A DNA stretch of 64,000 nucleotides from Talinum fruticosum (Eukaryota > Streptophyta > Magnoliopsida > Caryophyllales > Talinaceae), in contig JAITYX010000026.1 of the NCBI GenBank assembly GCA_021018815.1, positions 7,740,212 to 7,804,211 of the forward strand, given 5' to 3'. This document shows positions 1 through 11,896 of the stretch, in pieces. The stretch's first letter is position 1, and each line of letters begins with the position of its first letter. Below the pieces are notes generated by a model, which did not search any database, was not told where the DNA came from, and worked only from the letters and a program-made list of their open reading frames with translations. The position numbers and the translations under genes were made by a program.

Positions 1-136
1 GACATCCTCCCTATGACCTCTCCTGTAGTTGTTTCGGTGTCAAAGAAGGCGATATCTTGTCTCAGAATTGTTTTTAGGTAAAGCCCTCGAATTCGAGCTG
101 ATTGCCTTTCTCCAGTCACAATCCAGCATGTAACCT
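1..136 (-). CDS. ABC transporter B family, exon 3 (partial)
   Basis: Third coding exon of a plant ABCB transporter, cut by the left window edge. Read on the minus strand from 136, the first two bases complete a CAG codon with the last base of exon 2. It then encodes [23 protein letters not shown] and [10 protein letters not shown], which are hallmark segments of the first transmembrane domain (TM2 and first cytoplasmic loop) of plant P-glycoproteins. The acceptor AG is at 138-137. The downstream exons lie outside the window. The family pumps substrates such as auxin across the plasma membrane. The exact paralogue (ABCB4/11/21-like) is inferred from the wording of these motifs and not proven. 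Confidence 0.9.
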
Positions 137-694
137 CTGTCATCAAGGCATGTACAGGAAGCAAGATCAGCAGAGTTAATCACTTGACAAGTTATATCCA
201 TTGTTTCTAATAACCAGTGTTGTGTTATTCAAAGTGAATTCAATCACCACTTTTTCATTCCCTTTAAACTGTCAACGTTCTTAGACTCCTCTTTTGACAT
301 TAGGCATGCAGGTCCAACATTTACAATCAAAGATGGGACAGAACATCTTAGTCATCAGTTCCGATCATAAACATGCCAAATCTTTTAGGTTCTTAAAATA
401 AGCACTCGTAGATAATGGTTTATTTATCCTAATCAATGTCAAAGAACCTCAATCTTGTCTAAAGTTCTGGATCTGCCATTGTAAGTAGACTTCAAGATTA
501 CGTTAGAGATAGTATAATCAAATACAAATCAAATGTACTGCTATTAGTGAACTTTTAACTTCGAGTTTAACTGTTTAGAGTAGGAAGCCTCCTGTACTTT
601 AAAGCTTATGGATCATATGGAGTTGATAAGACAGAAAAACATATTGTCCACTAGCTCCAAAGTGGAAAAGGTAAATGAAAAGACAAACACTTAC
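137..694 (-). other. ABCB intron 2
   Basis: Intron of 558 bp with GTAAGT donor (bases 694-689 on the minus strand) and AG acceptor at 138-137. It is AT-rich and no other gene was seen in it. Splicing joins phase 1 and restores an unbroken reading frame across exons 2 and 3. Confidence 0.8.
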
Positions 695-749
695 GTAGGA
701 AGCAAACAATGCACGAGTATATAGCCAAGTACAAGAACCTGAGGGAAAC
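695..749 (-). CDS. ABC transporter B family, exon 2 (55 nt)
   Basis: Short exon, too small to appear as a free ORF. It is preceded by CAG acceptor (752-750) and followed by GTAAGT. It encodes VSLRFLYLAIYSCIVCFL plus the first base of a Gln codon. This is the start of the second transmembrane segment of plant ABCB proteins and links directly to VSK at the end of exon 1 (phase 0) and QVTCW at the start of exon 3. From family knowledge, the position occupied by Tyr-Ser in AIYSC is usually Gly-Ser or Gly-Thr, so a substitution here may be notable. The match of both splice sites and frame makes the call firm. Confidence 0.85.
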
Positions 750-3601
750 CTGCATCACAAAAGGATAAAATTTGGCTAGTAGTTAGTCACTATTCCCATT
801 CCCATTCTCCTCAAATCCGCAAAATCAGCACCCATACTGTGACTTGTCGTCTCATTCTCGTTATAGATGTCTTAACTTTGAACTTAATATTACATAGGAA
901 GAAAAAACTGAGACAACTATACAAACACAATTTACTTCCTCATATATATGAATCTATATATTATTGAAATTTTTAATAAAATCCTCAGAGTATTATTTTG
1001 TACTACCAAGCGATTCACTAAAATTTTCACTAAAATGTTATATCTCCTTATTTTTGCATAAACATGTGCCCACAAAGAGAAAACAAAATTATCTAAATTG
1101 GGGTGGAAAGGGTATAATGCTTGTTGTCTCAGGTTTGCAAGTAATGTATCACAGATTGTTGATTGTACAATTTCTCTTTTTGACAACCTGAACTTAGAAT
1201 AAGTACTCTTTTCCACACAAAAGAAGTATAATTTCTCCTTTTCCTAACCAGACAGTACTCAATTATGAGTGTATTTTATTCAGAATGAGATTATCAAGCA
1301 CAAGCAGCAGAATCATTATTTCGGAACAGTACAATGGAATGTCAAAAATATTATAGAACCTACTCATATCATAATTTATGCATTGAGTGCTGTCCTTATT
1401 TATTCTGCCTCTCTAAATTATTTGGTCCATTTTCTTTTCTACCAAACAAAAGAAAAAAATAGAAAATATGGAATACAATATATATGGCTGTATCTATCCA
1501 CCATCTATTGCTCAGCACTCACCAAAAAAATGAAAAGAAAAAAAAATAGGCTTGTTCTTTCTGAGATTCTCTCTATTTTGGCCACATATCTCCATTTATT
1601 AGAATCTTATATTGAAAATTATACAAGAATATTCAAGTACAGAGTTAAAATTAATACTGTATAGAATAAAATATCATAGGTGTTACATTAGAAAATATTT
1701 ATTTGTTAAGTTACCTAACTAATAAATCCAAAAAGTTATAACATTAAATATATATCATCAGGTCAATTGAAAGTCTATTTACCAATCTATTAAATTTTAA
1801 AAATTATTTACATTTTGTACTGTAAGAAATTTAATTAATTTATTTATTTTTACATTGATAAGGATTCACGGATGTGCTTTTGTACTCAAGGGAGAGGAAG
1901 ATACTAAACTCGGGCTGAAAAGTACCAATCTAATTATGAAGTATAACTAATTAAGTCCAAAATAAACAACAATAAGAACAACTTTTAGTGGAAGTTTTAC
2001 TTTTATAGAATATGGAAAAATCTAAATGTAAACAATATAACCGTGATTAACATTTATAAGAGTAAGTAGAGAGATCGATTCTATAAGATCCATATAAAAA
2101 TATCTTATTTACTTTTATTGAAACCTTTTAAAATGCATTCAAAAATAAAAACCTTAAAATTATCAAAAAAAATAAATACAGAGAATTAATGGTTTTAAAC
2201 CAATTAGAACATCAACATGGTGAGTGATAATTAGGAAGCCTCCATTTGAATATTTAGTAGCACCCACTAGAGCATGCCCCTCTATTTTATGTCGGCCACT
2301 TGGGGAAAAGCTTTGGGTTTTCTATCCTTCGGTCACGCTCAAGACAGACGGGGAGGGAGTGAAAGATCCAACTTTGCTAAAACAAGATGTACACGATTAG
2401 TACTCTCTTCTTTAAATTTAATTAACGTTTTCGGATTGTGAGATGATATCAAAATTTTATAAATTTTAAGTCAAAAATTAAATTATTTTTAAAATAATAA
2501 AGGAAAGAAAAATAATTATTAATATATTGTTAAAATCATAAATTTTTATACATTATAAAATAAACAAAGCTGATTAAAGCGACAATACGGATGAATTACT
2601 TTCTAACTGGCAATACTATTACTGGCTAACACTAAGGAAGGACACTAATTTGCCATTTGTTGTTTTCTCATTGTGAGCATTACTATTTAAAAAAATTCCA
2701 ATAATTGATTCACTTACATATAATCCAATTGGTCCAACATTTCAGGGAAGACTTTCTTTTTCTTTTCGCTATACTGTCTTCTCTTAAACCTGGATTTGCT
2801 ACACAATAGATTGCCATTTTTTGTATGTTATATAATGCGTTCTATCATCATATTATGGCTTATCCACTATAAATATGTAAATTTGATACTAAAGGTTATT
2901 ACTATACTTTTTACATTTCACAATATTTATTATTTTTAATTTTGAGTAAATATTAAGAAAATACATAATTTATGATAATATTTGTGTTAAAAGATCAAAT
3001 TACCCCCAAATTTCTTTCAAATAACGAAAGTCAATAAAAAAACAGAAGAAAAAGTAATTATTAAGAATAAAATTGATAAACTAATCATTAATATGTTTAA
3101 TAAATATTATAAAATAAAAAAGTTTTTAAAAGTTCTAAAATCATACTTTACTTTTAGTTTGACTATGAATAAAAGAGTGTGAAAACTACAATATCATCAC
3201 ATTGCAAAGGGATGATATTTATATTCCATCGTACTTATGAGATCGTGATTATTTTTCCTTCTCTAAACTATAAAGAAATTGAATTTGAATTTAAATTTGA
3301 ATTTGGATTTGAATAAAATTCTATTTTTTATTTAAAAACATAAAACTCCTCCATGAAACTAATTTCTTTTAGATAATTGTTTCTTAACAAACAGACGCTA
3401 AGTAGATTAAGTAACTTTAAACTCATGACTGTAATAATAAATAGTTTTCTCCTTAAGCAATCTTCCCTTTTCCCATTAAGTTTCCTTTCCTTCCCCTTCA
3501 CGTTATCCATCTATACAAACATAGAGCAGGTTTTGTACTTATAGTCTAATTCAAATTAATGTACTCGATTATTGTTTCTTCCAAAATTTATGATTTTAAG
3601 G

Positions 3602-3690
3602 TCTTGTTGTATTTAGATATAAGGAGCTGTAAAAATTATAAAAAGTTACAAAATTGTAAGCTATAAAATTAAATGGAATAACGCTTAATT
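3602..3690. repeat. Degraded GTAAG-type repeat fragment in ABCB intron 1
   Basis: A stretch with 'aggagctgtaaaaattat', 'ttgtaagc' and 'taaatggaata' resembles the ends of the fold-back element at 6763-7606. It is diverged and fragmentary. Confidence 0.4.
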
Positions 3691-4156
3691 AGAGTATTCG
3701 ATTATTAAAGGTATACACAAAAACCATGCACATGAACTAAAACTTCTAATCCTAACTTTAAAAACCCTATTAGTTAAGTTAATTAATTTATTTATGGTAA
3801 TTAAGCTTTACTATAATTCAAATTGTGTTGGTCAACTTTAACAAGCCATAGTGGACCCCTGTAGGATCTCACAAAGGTAAGGAGTGGGCCCAGTTAGAAC
3901 CCTATGATGAGGTAAAGGAGGTTAAAGCAACAACGCCAAGTCTTGATGGGATATGAATGATCCAGGTGACATCAAGGGGCCCCTTCCACTCCAAGAAGCT
4001 TGCTTTGCCAGGTAAAAAGTAATTTGAGGAAAAATAAGACAGATTTACTTTTATTTTCTTTTATCATTCTTCAGGATCCAACACATTTCCTATAATGAGG
4101 TGCATTCAGACTGCATGATTACAGAGTTTGCCCAATTTTCTCATGCCTTTTTTTAA

Positions 4157-4181
4157 AATAAATAAATAAATAAATAAATAC
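4157..4181. repeat. (AAAT)n microsatellite
   Basis: About six uninterrupted AAAT units inside ABCB intron 1. Confidence 0.9.
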
Positions 4182-4192
4182 ACTTTAGAGGA

Positions 4193-4304
4193 GTGTTCTA
4201 TTTGATACACCTTGAGCATACCCTTGGAAAAAGACTTTGGTAAACTGTGAAATCTTGCATATCAAGAAATACAAAAGTGTTCTATTTGATACACCTTGAG
4301 CATA
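4193..4304. repeat. 28-bp direct repeat, 84 bp apart
   Basis: The sequence beginning gtgttctatttgatacacc and running through 'ttgagcata' occurs at 4193 and again at 4277. The two copies are identical over about 28 bp. It could be a local tandem duplication of an 84-bp unit whose remainder has diverged. Confidence 0.8.
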
Positions 4305-5511
4305 ACACGTTATTTCAATTATATGTATATTAAGTTAAGTCGTTTATTTTCTGTAATTTATTGGACATTTTCAAAACAAAGTCTTTAAAATAAATATATA
4401 TGTATGAAATTACTAATTATTAATAATATGATTATTATTTGGAACGAATGTAACACGTATAGTTAAATCTAAATTTTATATATTATAAGTACCTATATAA
4501 ATTTCACAATAGGTAGGACTTAGCACCACAAATAACCCTTCATTCTTTTCAAGACATATCTTTTTCATAAAATAAAATTAATGACTTAATTAGGTGATCA
4601 ATATATAGTATAAAATAAAATTGCATCGATTATTAATTTTAAAATGTGACAGGAATTAAGAGAACAATTTCTTTCCCTTTTCTAATAATATTGTGGAACG
4701 TCACCTTAAACATCAATGAAAACGCTAACCTAAGATATTTCTTTCATAGCACTACCCAAAACAAGAACAAGCCGGTGAAATGCTCAACTGCGAGTCAACT
4801 GGCTAATTAATCATGGGAAGCAATCAGATAATTTCCTACCTTTCATTTGTGATAATTAGCTCAACATATGCAACATTCTATTCCTATTCACACGAGATTT
4901 GTCACATGAATCGTGTGAAGTGTGAACAGTTATTTTAATTGTTTTTAAAATATTTTTTTATATATGCTCACCGAATTAAACATGTGCAATACGCAACTTA
5001 TACATAAATATGTACTTTGGGAGTAACCTATTAGTAGGATGACTAATTTTCATAAGAAAAAGAAGAGTTCGATTCACCTAACTTGTGTACATATTTTATA
5101 ATTTACCAATTAAAAATATAGTAGAATAAAACTTCCTCTACAAAACTAACTGCTGACAATCAAAATTGTATTTGATTTTTCTCTGGGTGTCATACCTCCG
5201 ATTTATTATTTTAATTTATTCACACTTTTTATTAGCTATTCATAAACTATTATATATGATCGAAACAATTCATGTAATACGTAATAAAAGTTGAAAAATG
5301 TGATAGGTTAATGTGACAAGATCAATTATCATATAAACTTTTGCACCCTATGTTATTTTGTTTCTTAACTTATTCTATTATTTTTTATAAACATTCTCCC
5401 TCAAAAAATAAATAAAATAAAAGAAGGACAAAGGTACCTAAACTCCTACTAATTAGGAGTAAAACAACCCTAAGGAATTGAAAAGAAAGAGAGGAAATGA
5501 GAAGAGAATAC

Positions 5512-5745
5512 CTTTGAAACATCATGAACGACATGTCTAGAATCAGAGCGACCAAAGGAGTTGATAATCTGACCCAAAACGAGCGTCATCAACGGCTGAG
5601 CAATCCCATTCCCTATGGCGGCGACTCCTCCGACTACCATCAAAGCGACGTCGATCGAGTCGGCGAACGCAAAGAGCTTGTAAAAAGGCACCTTCTGCAC
5701 CTCCTTTCCCTTCTGCTGCTGTTCCTCATCTTTGTTTTCATCCAT
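5512..5745 (-). CDS. ABC transporter B family, exon 1 (N-terminus)
   Basis: First coding exon, 78 codons. It starts at the ATG at 5745 (MDENKDEEQQQKGKE) and ends in VHDVSK before the donor GTATTC. After an acidic, glutamine-rich cytoplasmic tail comes the conserved VPFYKLFAFADSIDVALM block and the first membrane helix (MVVGGVAAIGNGIAQPLM). This is followed by TLVLGQIINSFG. That order is diagnostic of the plant MDR/PGP (ABCB) full-size transporters of about 1250 residues. No in-frame ATG upstream fits better. Exons 2 and 3 follow at 749-695 and 136-1, and the nucleotide-binding domains lie beyond the window. An auxin-transporter subtype is plausible but not shown. Confidence 0.92.
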
Positions 5746-6060
5746 TAACTATCGATGGCTTCGTTTTCTCTCTCGGAAGTTCAGTTGTTCAGAGATAGAG
5801 AGAGATTAGCCCTACAGTAGTAATGCCCGGCGCGAAGGTTAAGGATTAACCCCTGAAAAGTGGAAGGAAAAGAAAGAGTGTTTGTTTTGGTCTTGGAGAG
5901 ATTTTAGAGTTAGAGTTTTTGACAACTAATTTTGAGAATAAATAGGGTGATTTGCTTTGCTGAGGCGTCGCCGAAAAGGAAGGGAAATATAAAGAGAGAA
6001 GAGAGGAAAAATAAAAAAAAGGAAAAAGAGAAAGGAAATTCTGCCACTGTTTTTTTTTTT
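5746..6060 (-). promoter_or_regulatory. ABCB 5' UTR and putative core promoter
   Basis: Upstream of the ABCB start on the minus strand. The stretch next to the ATG has purine/pyrimidine-rich tracts (AGAGATAGAGAGAG on +) typical of plant leaders. A TATA-like TTTATATTTC on the minus strand at about 5984-5993 sits about 240 bp before the ATG. The transcription start is not determined. The TATA assignment is inference. Confidence 0.4.
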
Positions 6061-6762
6061 TTAAATTTTAGTTTTTAAAGTGCCGACCGTACTCGTGTTG
6101 GCACTCTAAGGAATTGCATGAATGCGATGAGAATATTTGTTAATTAAATTTATTTGGTTTTTTATTTTCTCTTTCTAGAAAGCGTGTGAATCGATTATGT
6201 TATGCATATGGTGGTTGCAAAAACGTTTCCCGCGACAGCCAAGTAGTGTGAACTCCGCTCACTATATAGCCTTCTGGTTTGATAATATCAAAAATCAAAA
6301 ATAAACAAATAATATCCACATCAATTCTGTCCCAAATAGTACACCGATTTGCCCGTTTTACACTGGCAAATTGTATGGCTCATTGTATGATCGATAGGTC
6401 TGGAAAAGTTGCAAAATTTCTTTAACTCATCCCCTCCACACAAAAAAAGAAAACAAAAAAAAAAAAAGACCACCTCTTCTTCACATGTACCCTTGAGATT
6501 AGGCCCTTTGAGCTTAGGGTAGCAACAAGTAAAGTGCAAAAATAATTCATACCTTGATTTTTTTTTTTAAAATAGTTTACTGCCCTTAAGGTTTGAAAAG
6601 TAAGGTACTTATTCTTAAAACTTATGATCTTGAAATAGTAATTTAAAGTATTTTCAGAATATGGAGGACCTTTTTGAAAAAAAAATAATCGAAATATAAT
6701 ATCATAGGGTAATAAAATGTTAATAATTTGTCTTGCTAGCTATAAGAGGTGTATATTATAAT
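6061..6762. other. Intergenic, no gene seen
   Basis: AT-rich DNA with poly-A and poly-T runs. A 72-codon minus-strand frame at 6321-6539 has no recognisable features. Confidence 0.5.
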
Positions 6763-7606
6763 CATGTTCTATTTACCTGTAAGGAGTTGTATGGCTGTAA
6801 GAAACTGTAAGAAAAGGTATAAGAAATTGTAAGTAGTTGTAGCCATGTAAGGAACTGTAAGGAGTTATAAGAAGTCTGTAAACAATTGTAAGAAATATAA
6901 AATATTTTAAATGACTTGATAAAAATATTTAATATATTTTTATATTTATGTACAACATATTTGTATATTATTTATGAATTTAATATAAATTATAAAATTT
7001 ATATATTTGTAATGTCAAATGCATATGTATCAGTTTTGATAATTTATTTTCTTCTTTTTTATTTTAAAAAATGAAAGTATATTTGATACTTATGAAAAGA
7101 GTTTTTATAGATACATAAATGACTTTCATATAATAGATAATTGAAAATGGCCTTAATTTTACAAGTTTGAAATAAATGTTGTTAACTATTAAATGTTTTC
7201 AAATATGAAAATTAGTAATTGAGGACATTTATTTCAAACATGTAAAATTAACGTTATTTTCAACTGGCTATTACATGAAAATTATTTATGCATCTATAAA
7301 AACAATTTTCATAAATATCAAATATAATTTCTTTTTTCTTGAAAAACAAATTATTAAACATGACATATATATGCATTTGGCATCACAAAATATATAAATT
7401 TTATTATTCCATTACATAAAATTCATAAATTAGAATACAAATTTGTTACACATAACTAAAAAATACACATATGAATATATTAAATATTTTTATCGAATCG
7501 TATATAACATTTTATATTCCCTCTAACTCCTTTCAACTTCTTATTGCTGCTTATATCTTTTTACACCTCCTTACAACTCTTTGCAACTTATGCTAAATGG
7601 AACATG
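6763..7606. mobile_element. Fold-back (long inverted repeat) element, GTAAG-rich ends
   Basis: An 844-bp near-palindrome. The outer ends are catgttctattta (6763-6775) and taaatggaacatg (7594-7606), inverted with one mismatch. Inside them come degenerate GTAAG(G)-A-GTTGTAAG words on the left and their complements (CTTACAAC, CTTATTG) on the right. Near the centre, 'ttttacaagtttgaaataaa' at about 7157 is mirrored by 'tttatttcaaacatgtaaaa' at about 7228. No ORF is present. This is the architecture of a fold-back or MITE-like non-autonomous DNA element. The superfamily is undetermined and no clear target duplication was found. Confidence 0.7.
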
Positions 7607-8025
7607 GGTAAAATAGCTCAAATAATTTCATTACATTCAACTTGACTATTCACCTATAAACTTAAACTTTAACAAAATGTGTGTAATATTATTCATAATA
7701 ACTAGCTTAAATGGACATGATACTTTTAAAATTAATTATTCGTTGGGATTTGTTTGTGAATTTTTTAAGACATAAAATTAAATTAATATATTCAATATGT
7801 ATTAATTATCAAAATGCTTACACATCTATACAAATAAATCCAATATACTCAAAATACCCGATGAGAGTATGAATATAACAATGGGGAAAATTGGGTATAT
7901 GTATAAATATATCCGCCATGTACATATCCCATAGTCATCCCTAGTAGACACTTTTACACATAAATATTCACCAACAAAAAATTTCATTAACGATAGAAAA
8001 ATAAATTCACAATAAATTTCGACAT
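7607..8025. other. Intergenic, no gene seen
   Basis: AT-rich spacer between the fold-back element and the next GTAAG-type repeat. No coding signal. Confidence 0.5.
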
Positions 8026-8166
8026 GTAATTATAAGGAGATGTAAGAAAATGTAAGAAGCTGCAAGGAGTTATAAAAAGATATAAGAAGTTGTAAGAACT
8101 CGTAATAAGTTGTAAGGAAAGGTATAAGGACTCGTAAGGTTGTAAGTTAAAATTAAATGGAACATG
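8026..8166. repeat. Solo end-like fragment of the GTAAG repeat family
   Basis: About twelve degenerate TGTAAG(A/G)A(A/G) words in a row, closing with taaatggaacatg, the same 13-bp terminus as the right end of the 6763-7606 element. The word orientation relative to the terminus is opposite to that element, so this may be a related family or a rearranged end. Confidence 0.55.
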
Positions 8167-8460
8167 ACCTATAACTCTCCCAAATCCCAACAAATGTACT
8201 TTTCATTTTCAACACTCAAACTCTAAGATTTTATCAAAGTAGAACATTGGTTACACTTTTTTTTTTCGGCCATTGAGTCCTTAATTTCATTTCACTCCAT
8301 TCCAACTACTATTAATTCGTAAAAGTTAGTGTTTTCACATTACATATATTTTCTTTTTGTTTGTAGAATTTAAACATTATATAATTTAAATCAATTTGTA
8401 TTAATCAAACATCTAATATAATTTAAATCAACAAAACCCACCCGGCCCATATAGGTCCAC

Positions 8461-8540
8461 TTCCGCAGGGTCTAGACATATCCAAATGTATGTCGTCTTC
8501 TTCCGCAGGGTCTAGACATATCCAAATGTATGTCGTCTTA
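8461..8540. repeat. Perfect 40-bp tandem duplication
   Basis: The unit starting ttccgcagggtctagacata is present twice head-to-tail (8461-8500 and 8501-8540) with at most one difference at the end. It looks recent. Confidence 0.9.
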
Positions 8541-8729
8541 CCCTAGTAAACATTTTTTCAAGCAACTTGTTTAATTTAAATCAATTTTCATTAATTAATA
8601 TCAAGATGTAACTTAATTCAATCTACATTAATTTAAAATCAACTTACGTTGATGTATTTTGTGTGTGCATATAAGATGTAAAGGTCAATATAACCGAGAT
8701 TCGAATTAAAGGCCCTTACATAACTTTTA

Positions 8730-8906
8730 CTCCCTCCGTCCCACTAAAAAACATATATTTTAAGAAATTAAAATACTAACTAATAGATGATAAATTTAGT
8801 GGAGATAATGAAATATGATTAGTTAAAGTTGCATTTAATGAGCTTATAAGGAAGTTAATTTGGTACAAAAAATGTGATTTAGGAAGATCACTAGGAATGG
8901 AGGGAG
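8730..8906. mobile_element. Stowaway-type MITE (Tc1/mariner)
   Basis: The 5' end is CTCCCTCCGTCCC and the 3' end GGAATGGAGGGAG, forming the classic Stowaway terminal inverted repeat. The element is flanked by TA target duplications at 8728-8729 and 8907-8908. It is 177 bp, AT-rich inside and non-coding, as expected for the family. Confidence 0.9.
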
Positions 8907-8908
8907 TA

Positions 8909-11882
8909 AGTCTTTTTACCAACTACTTCATTCATTTCATAATACTTGTTATTTTTTAGCAAGAAATACTAAAGAAAAGCAAACTTTATGACAAAAAATT
9001 ATGTTAAAAGACTAAGTTTCCCTAATGTTTTATTGAAAATGAAAAAAGTCAATGAAAAAATGAGGGAAGAAAAGAGCAATTAATAAGCACAAAAACATTT
9101 TCTGGTTGTTCTCTAATTAAATTTGAGTTACAACAACTAGTTAATGTTTTTGTCGAATTTTTTTATTTTTATGTGGTAATCAGGCCCACTTTCTGAGGCC
9201 CTATTTTAGGGAAGCCTAGAAGATTAACATGGGTCGGGGTAGGGAGGGTGTCAAAGTCCAAAACCATTTCTCTCATACAAATTTTTCAAATAAGAAAATA
9301 TTATTCCCCTCCCCAAGGATCGAATCTGGGGAGAGGAAAGAAAGCGGGTGAACGGCCATACGTGGAAACTTATATATAGGGTTATGTAAGCGCTGACTCA
9401 ATTTCTTATTTCATGTTCAACCGACTTCTAAGTAGTGTTACGTGTGTGTACCTTTGCATAAGTGATTTAATTAGAATTTGACTTGTGTAAAAAGTTGATG
9501 CATTTAATTCCAACCACGAGAAGGGATCTCTTCTCTCTCTTTGGAAGTGGGCCTCACGATGATTATCCTCTAAACCCAAACAAAGTTAGACCAACCTACG
9601 AATGGGATTATTAATCTATCAACGCCCCACCTATAATCCTTGCGACTCTACCATAATCAGTCGTACTAGAATGTTTGAGATTATGTTTACCATCATTTTT
9701 ATTTTTTTATTAGAAGGATCAATTTAAGTTTTTATAAGATATTGTATCATCCCATAATGTTAATCCGATCGTCTTAATTCGATAACAAATAAAAAATATA
9801 ATTATACTAATTTTTTTTTTTGAGCAGAATTGTACTAATTAAATGTACATAAATTGTACACTAATATATTATTGATTAATTTAATTTTTTATTTTGAAAC
9901 ACTTTGTTTTTATGTTAATATTTTTTTATCTAATTACGTCACATTATATAAATATTGATTTAATATTTATTTTATAAATATATCTAAAATAATTGATAAT
10001 AAATTTATTTTTTCAAAGGAAGGGGATATCATTCGTCACAGATGATGTCACATTGGATGAGGGTATTAAATGTAAGGATTCTAACTCATCAAAATTGAGA
10101 GCGTGGAAAGATCTGTCTAAATGCTCAAACGTCCGATTTTCTTTGAATGAATGTTTTACATTGCTGATAACATAAAAAAAAAAAGGGAAAATAACGACTT
10201 CATTAATAAAATGTCAAATGATACTTGTAATAAAAAATATATATGAATAATCATAAATTTAAAACATAAATATAAAATTTGATTTTCAATATTATTGTTT
10301 AGCTTCAAACTATGACAAACTTTTCATGTATAGTTTTCGATGACTCAACATCTTTCATATTAATAGAGGATCTCACAATTTATGTTAAAGTGATTTAAAA
10401 GTCAATCTTTATCCATTATCTTGAACCATACGAATTAATCATAACTCTCATAGAAAGGGAGATTAACACTCCCATCAAAGGGGAGAACAACTCTTGTAAA
10501 TAAACAGACAAAATTTTTATTTGTTAAACTCTAAAATTAAACTAATAATCAATGTAAAAATTACTTAAAACCAGGCTTTCCATTAACAAAGTTTGTTGAT
10601 GACAGCCCCTCTTGTACAGAGAATAAGTGGAAGCTGGGGCTTTTTAGGGGGAGAAGAGAGATGTAACCCTCGACCCTATGTATAAGATCCTAATAACATT
10701 AAGGGATTACCGGTAGTGGAATGAAATGAAATGAAACCCGAAATCTATAATGGAATGAAACTAGATTCATGAAATTAATTATTTGGTTCATATCATGAGT
10801 GAAATCATAACTCAATTTTTACTGTTTGATTTAATTATGGAACGGAATCAAAACTATTTTTTTATAAAAAATACATTTTTCTAGACTAAAATTATGTTTT
10901 TCCATGTAAATATAATTTAATAAAGCAACTCACTTGGAATTTGTTTGAGGGGGATTTGATGCAGCAAACCCGTGTGAGGTTTTGGGGGGGTGAAAAAGGT
11001 GCAACAACCAGCCATCGGAATTTGGGGGAAGGGGAAAACACCTGCCGTAGGAATCTGGAGGGGCGAAACAGGGGGAGAAAACCAACGTTCTTCTCCGGTG
11101 AAAATGGGGGGGACGAAAGACCCATCCAAATATTAGGGAGCCAGGGAACGAAGCATTATTGGTCTCTGGCGAGTTCTTTGTCCCTGACGGTTTTTGTCTC
11201 CAACGAGTTTTTTTATAGCAGCACGTTGGGATTTAATGAATCATTGGGATTTTATGAAAGATGGAACAAAATAAGGGTTAGAGGATTTGATGAATATTTT
11301 TTAGAAAAATAAAAATTAAATACCTTGAAAAAATGAGATTTAATACATCTAAAAAATGAGAGAAATCAAAATCCTTATATTTGAGGGAGGGGGATTTGAT
11401 ACCGCTAGAAATCAAATCTCGTTGCTTAAAAGTCTAACAAACACAAGATATAAAAACCCGATACCTAAAAGTATTAAATTTCATTCACAAACCCACAACC
11501 AACACCCCTTCGACTTCATAAGTTTAGACTGATGTAGCATTGAAATTTTATATAAATTCTCAAGAGATGATTTTATGTAAACAAAAAGATATAATTATTT
11601 ATTCCATATATATAGTAATCAAATAAATAATACATAATAAGTAGTTAAAGGTGATATCAATTAAGTAACTAGGCTATACTAACAAAATAGCCCTCTTGTA
11701 TTATGTTTATTGTTAAAAAAATTCATTTCTCTAATCACATGTTATCGAAAAAAACTTACTTTTTAAAAAATTTAATATAATTTTATTGGTTAAAAACTTA
11801 TCATTTCAACAGTTTAAATGCATTTAATGATTATTTTGACATACTTTTTAAAAAATGACTATGAATATAAAATAGAGGAAGT
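8909..11882. other. Intergenic, no supported gene
   Basis: AT-rich. A GC-richer patch at about 10950-11150 gives overlapping open frames on both strands (123 aa on +, 70-77 aa on -), none with a recognisable domain. A G-run-rich motif 'ggggatttgat' recurs at about 10949 and 11390, suggesting an old repeat. Nothing else could be supported. Confidence 0.5.
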
Positions 11883-11896
11883 AACTTACTAGTAAA
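11883..11896 (+). repeat. Left target-site duplication of LINE remnant
   Basis: aacttactagtaaa, repeated exactly at 13592-13605 just after the A-run that ends the LINE remnant. Confidence 0.7.

Larger units (their letters stand above)
750..5511 (-). other. ABCB intron 1 (about 4.8 kb)
   Basis: Large first intron between exon 1 and exon 2. The donor is GTATTC (5511-5506) and the acceptor CAG (752-750). The content is AT-rich and I see no other gene in it. It holds a degraded GTAAG-type repeat (3602-3690), an AAAT microsatellite (4157-4181) and a 28-bp direct repeat (4193 and 4277). Small open frames at 964-1664 and 3328-3510 have no recognisable domain and look like chance. Confidence 0.7.

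Noticed and set aside
6775..8160. Telomere-like or CRISPR-like array from regularly spaced GTAAG words
   Set aside because: The words are short, degenerate and irregularly spaced, with no spacer/repeat structure. The inverted layout fits a fold-back transposon.
10917..11312. 123-aa plus-strand frame with minus-strand shadows
   Set aside because: No recognisable domain, comparable openness on both strands, and GGGG-rich composition.
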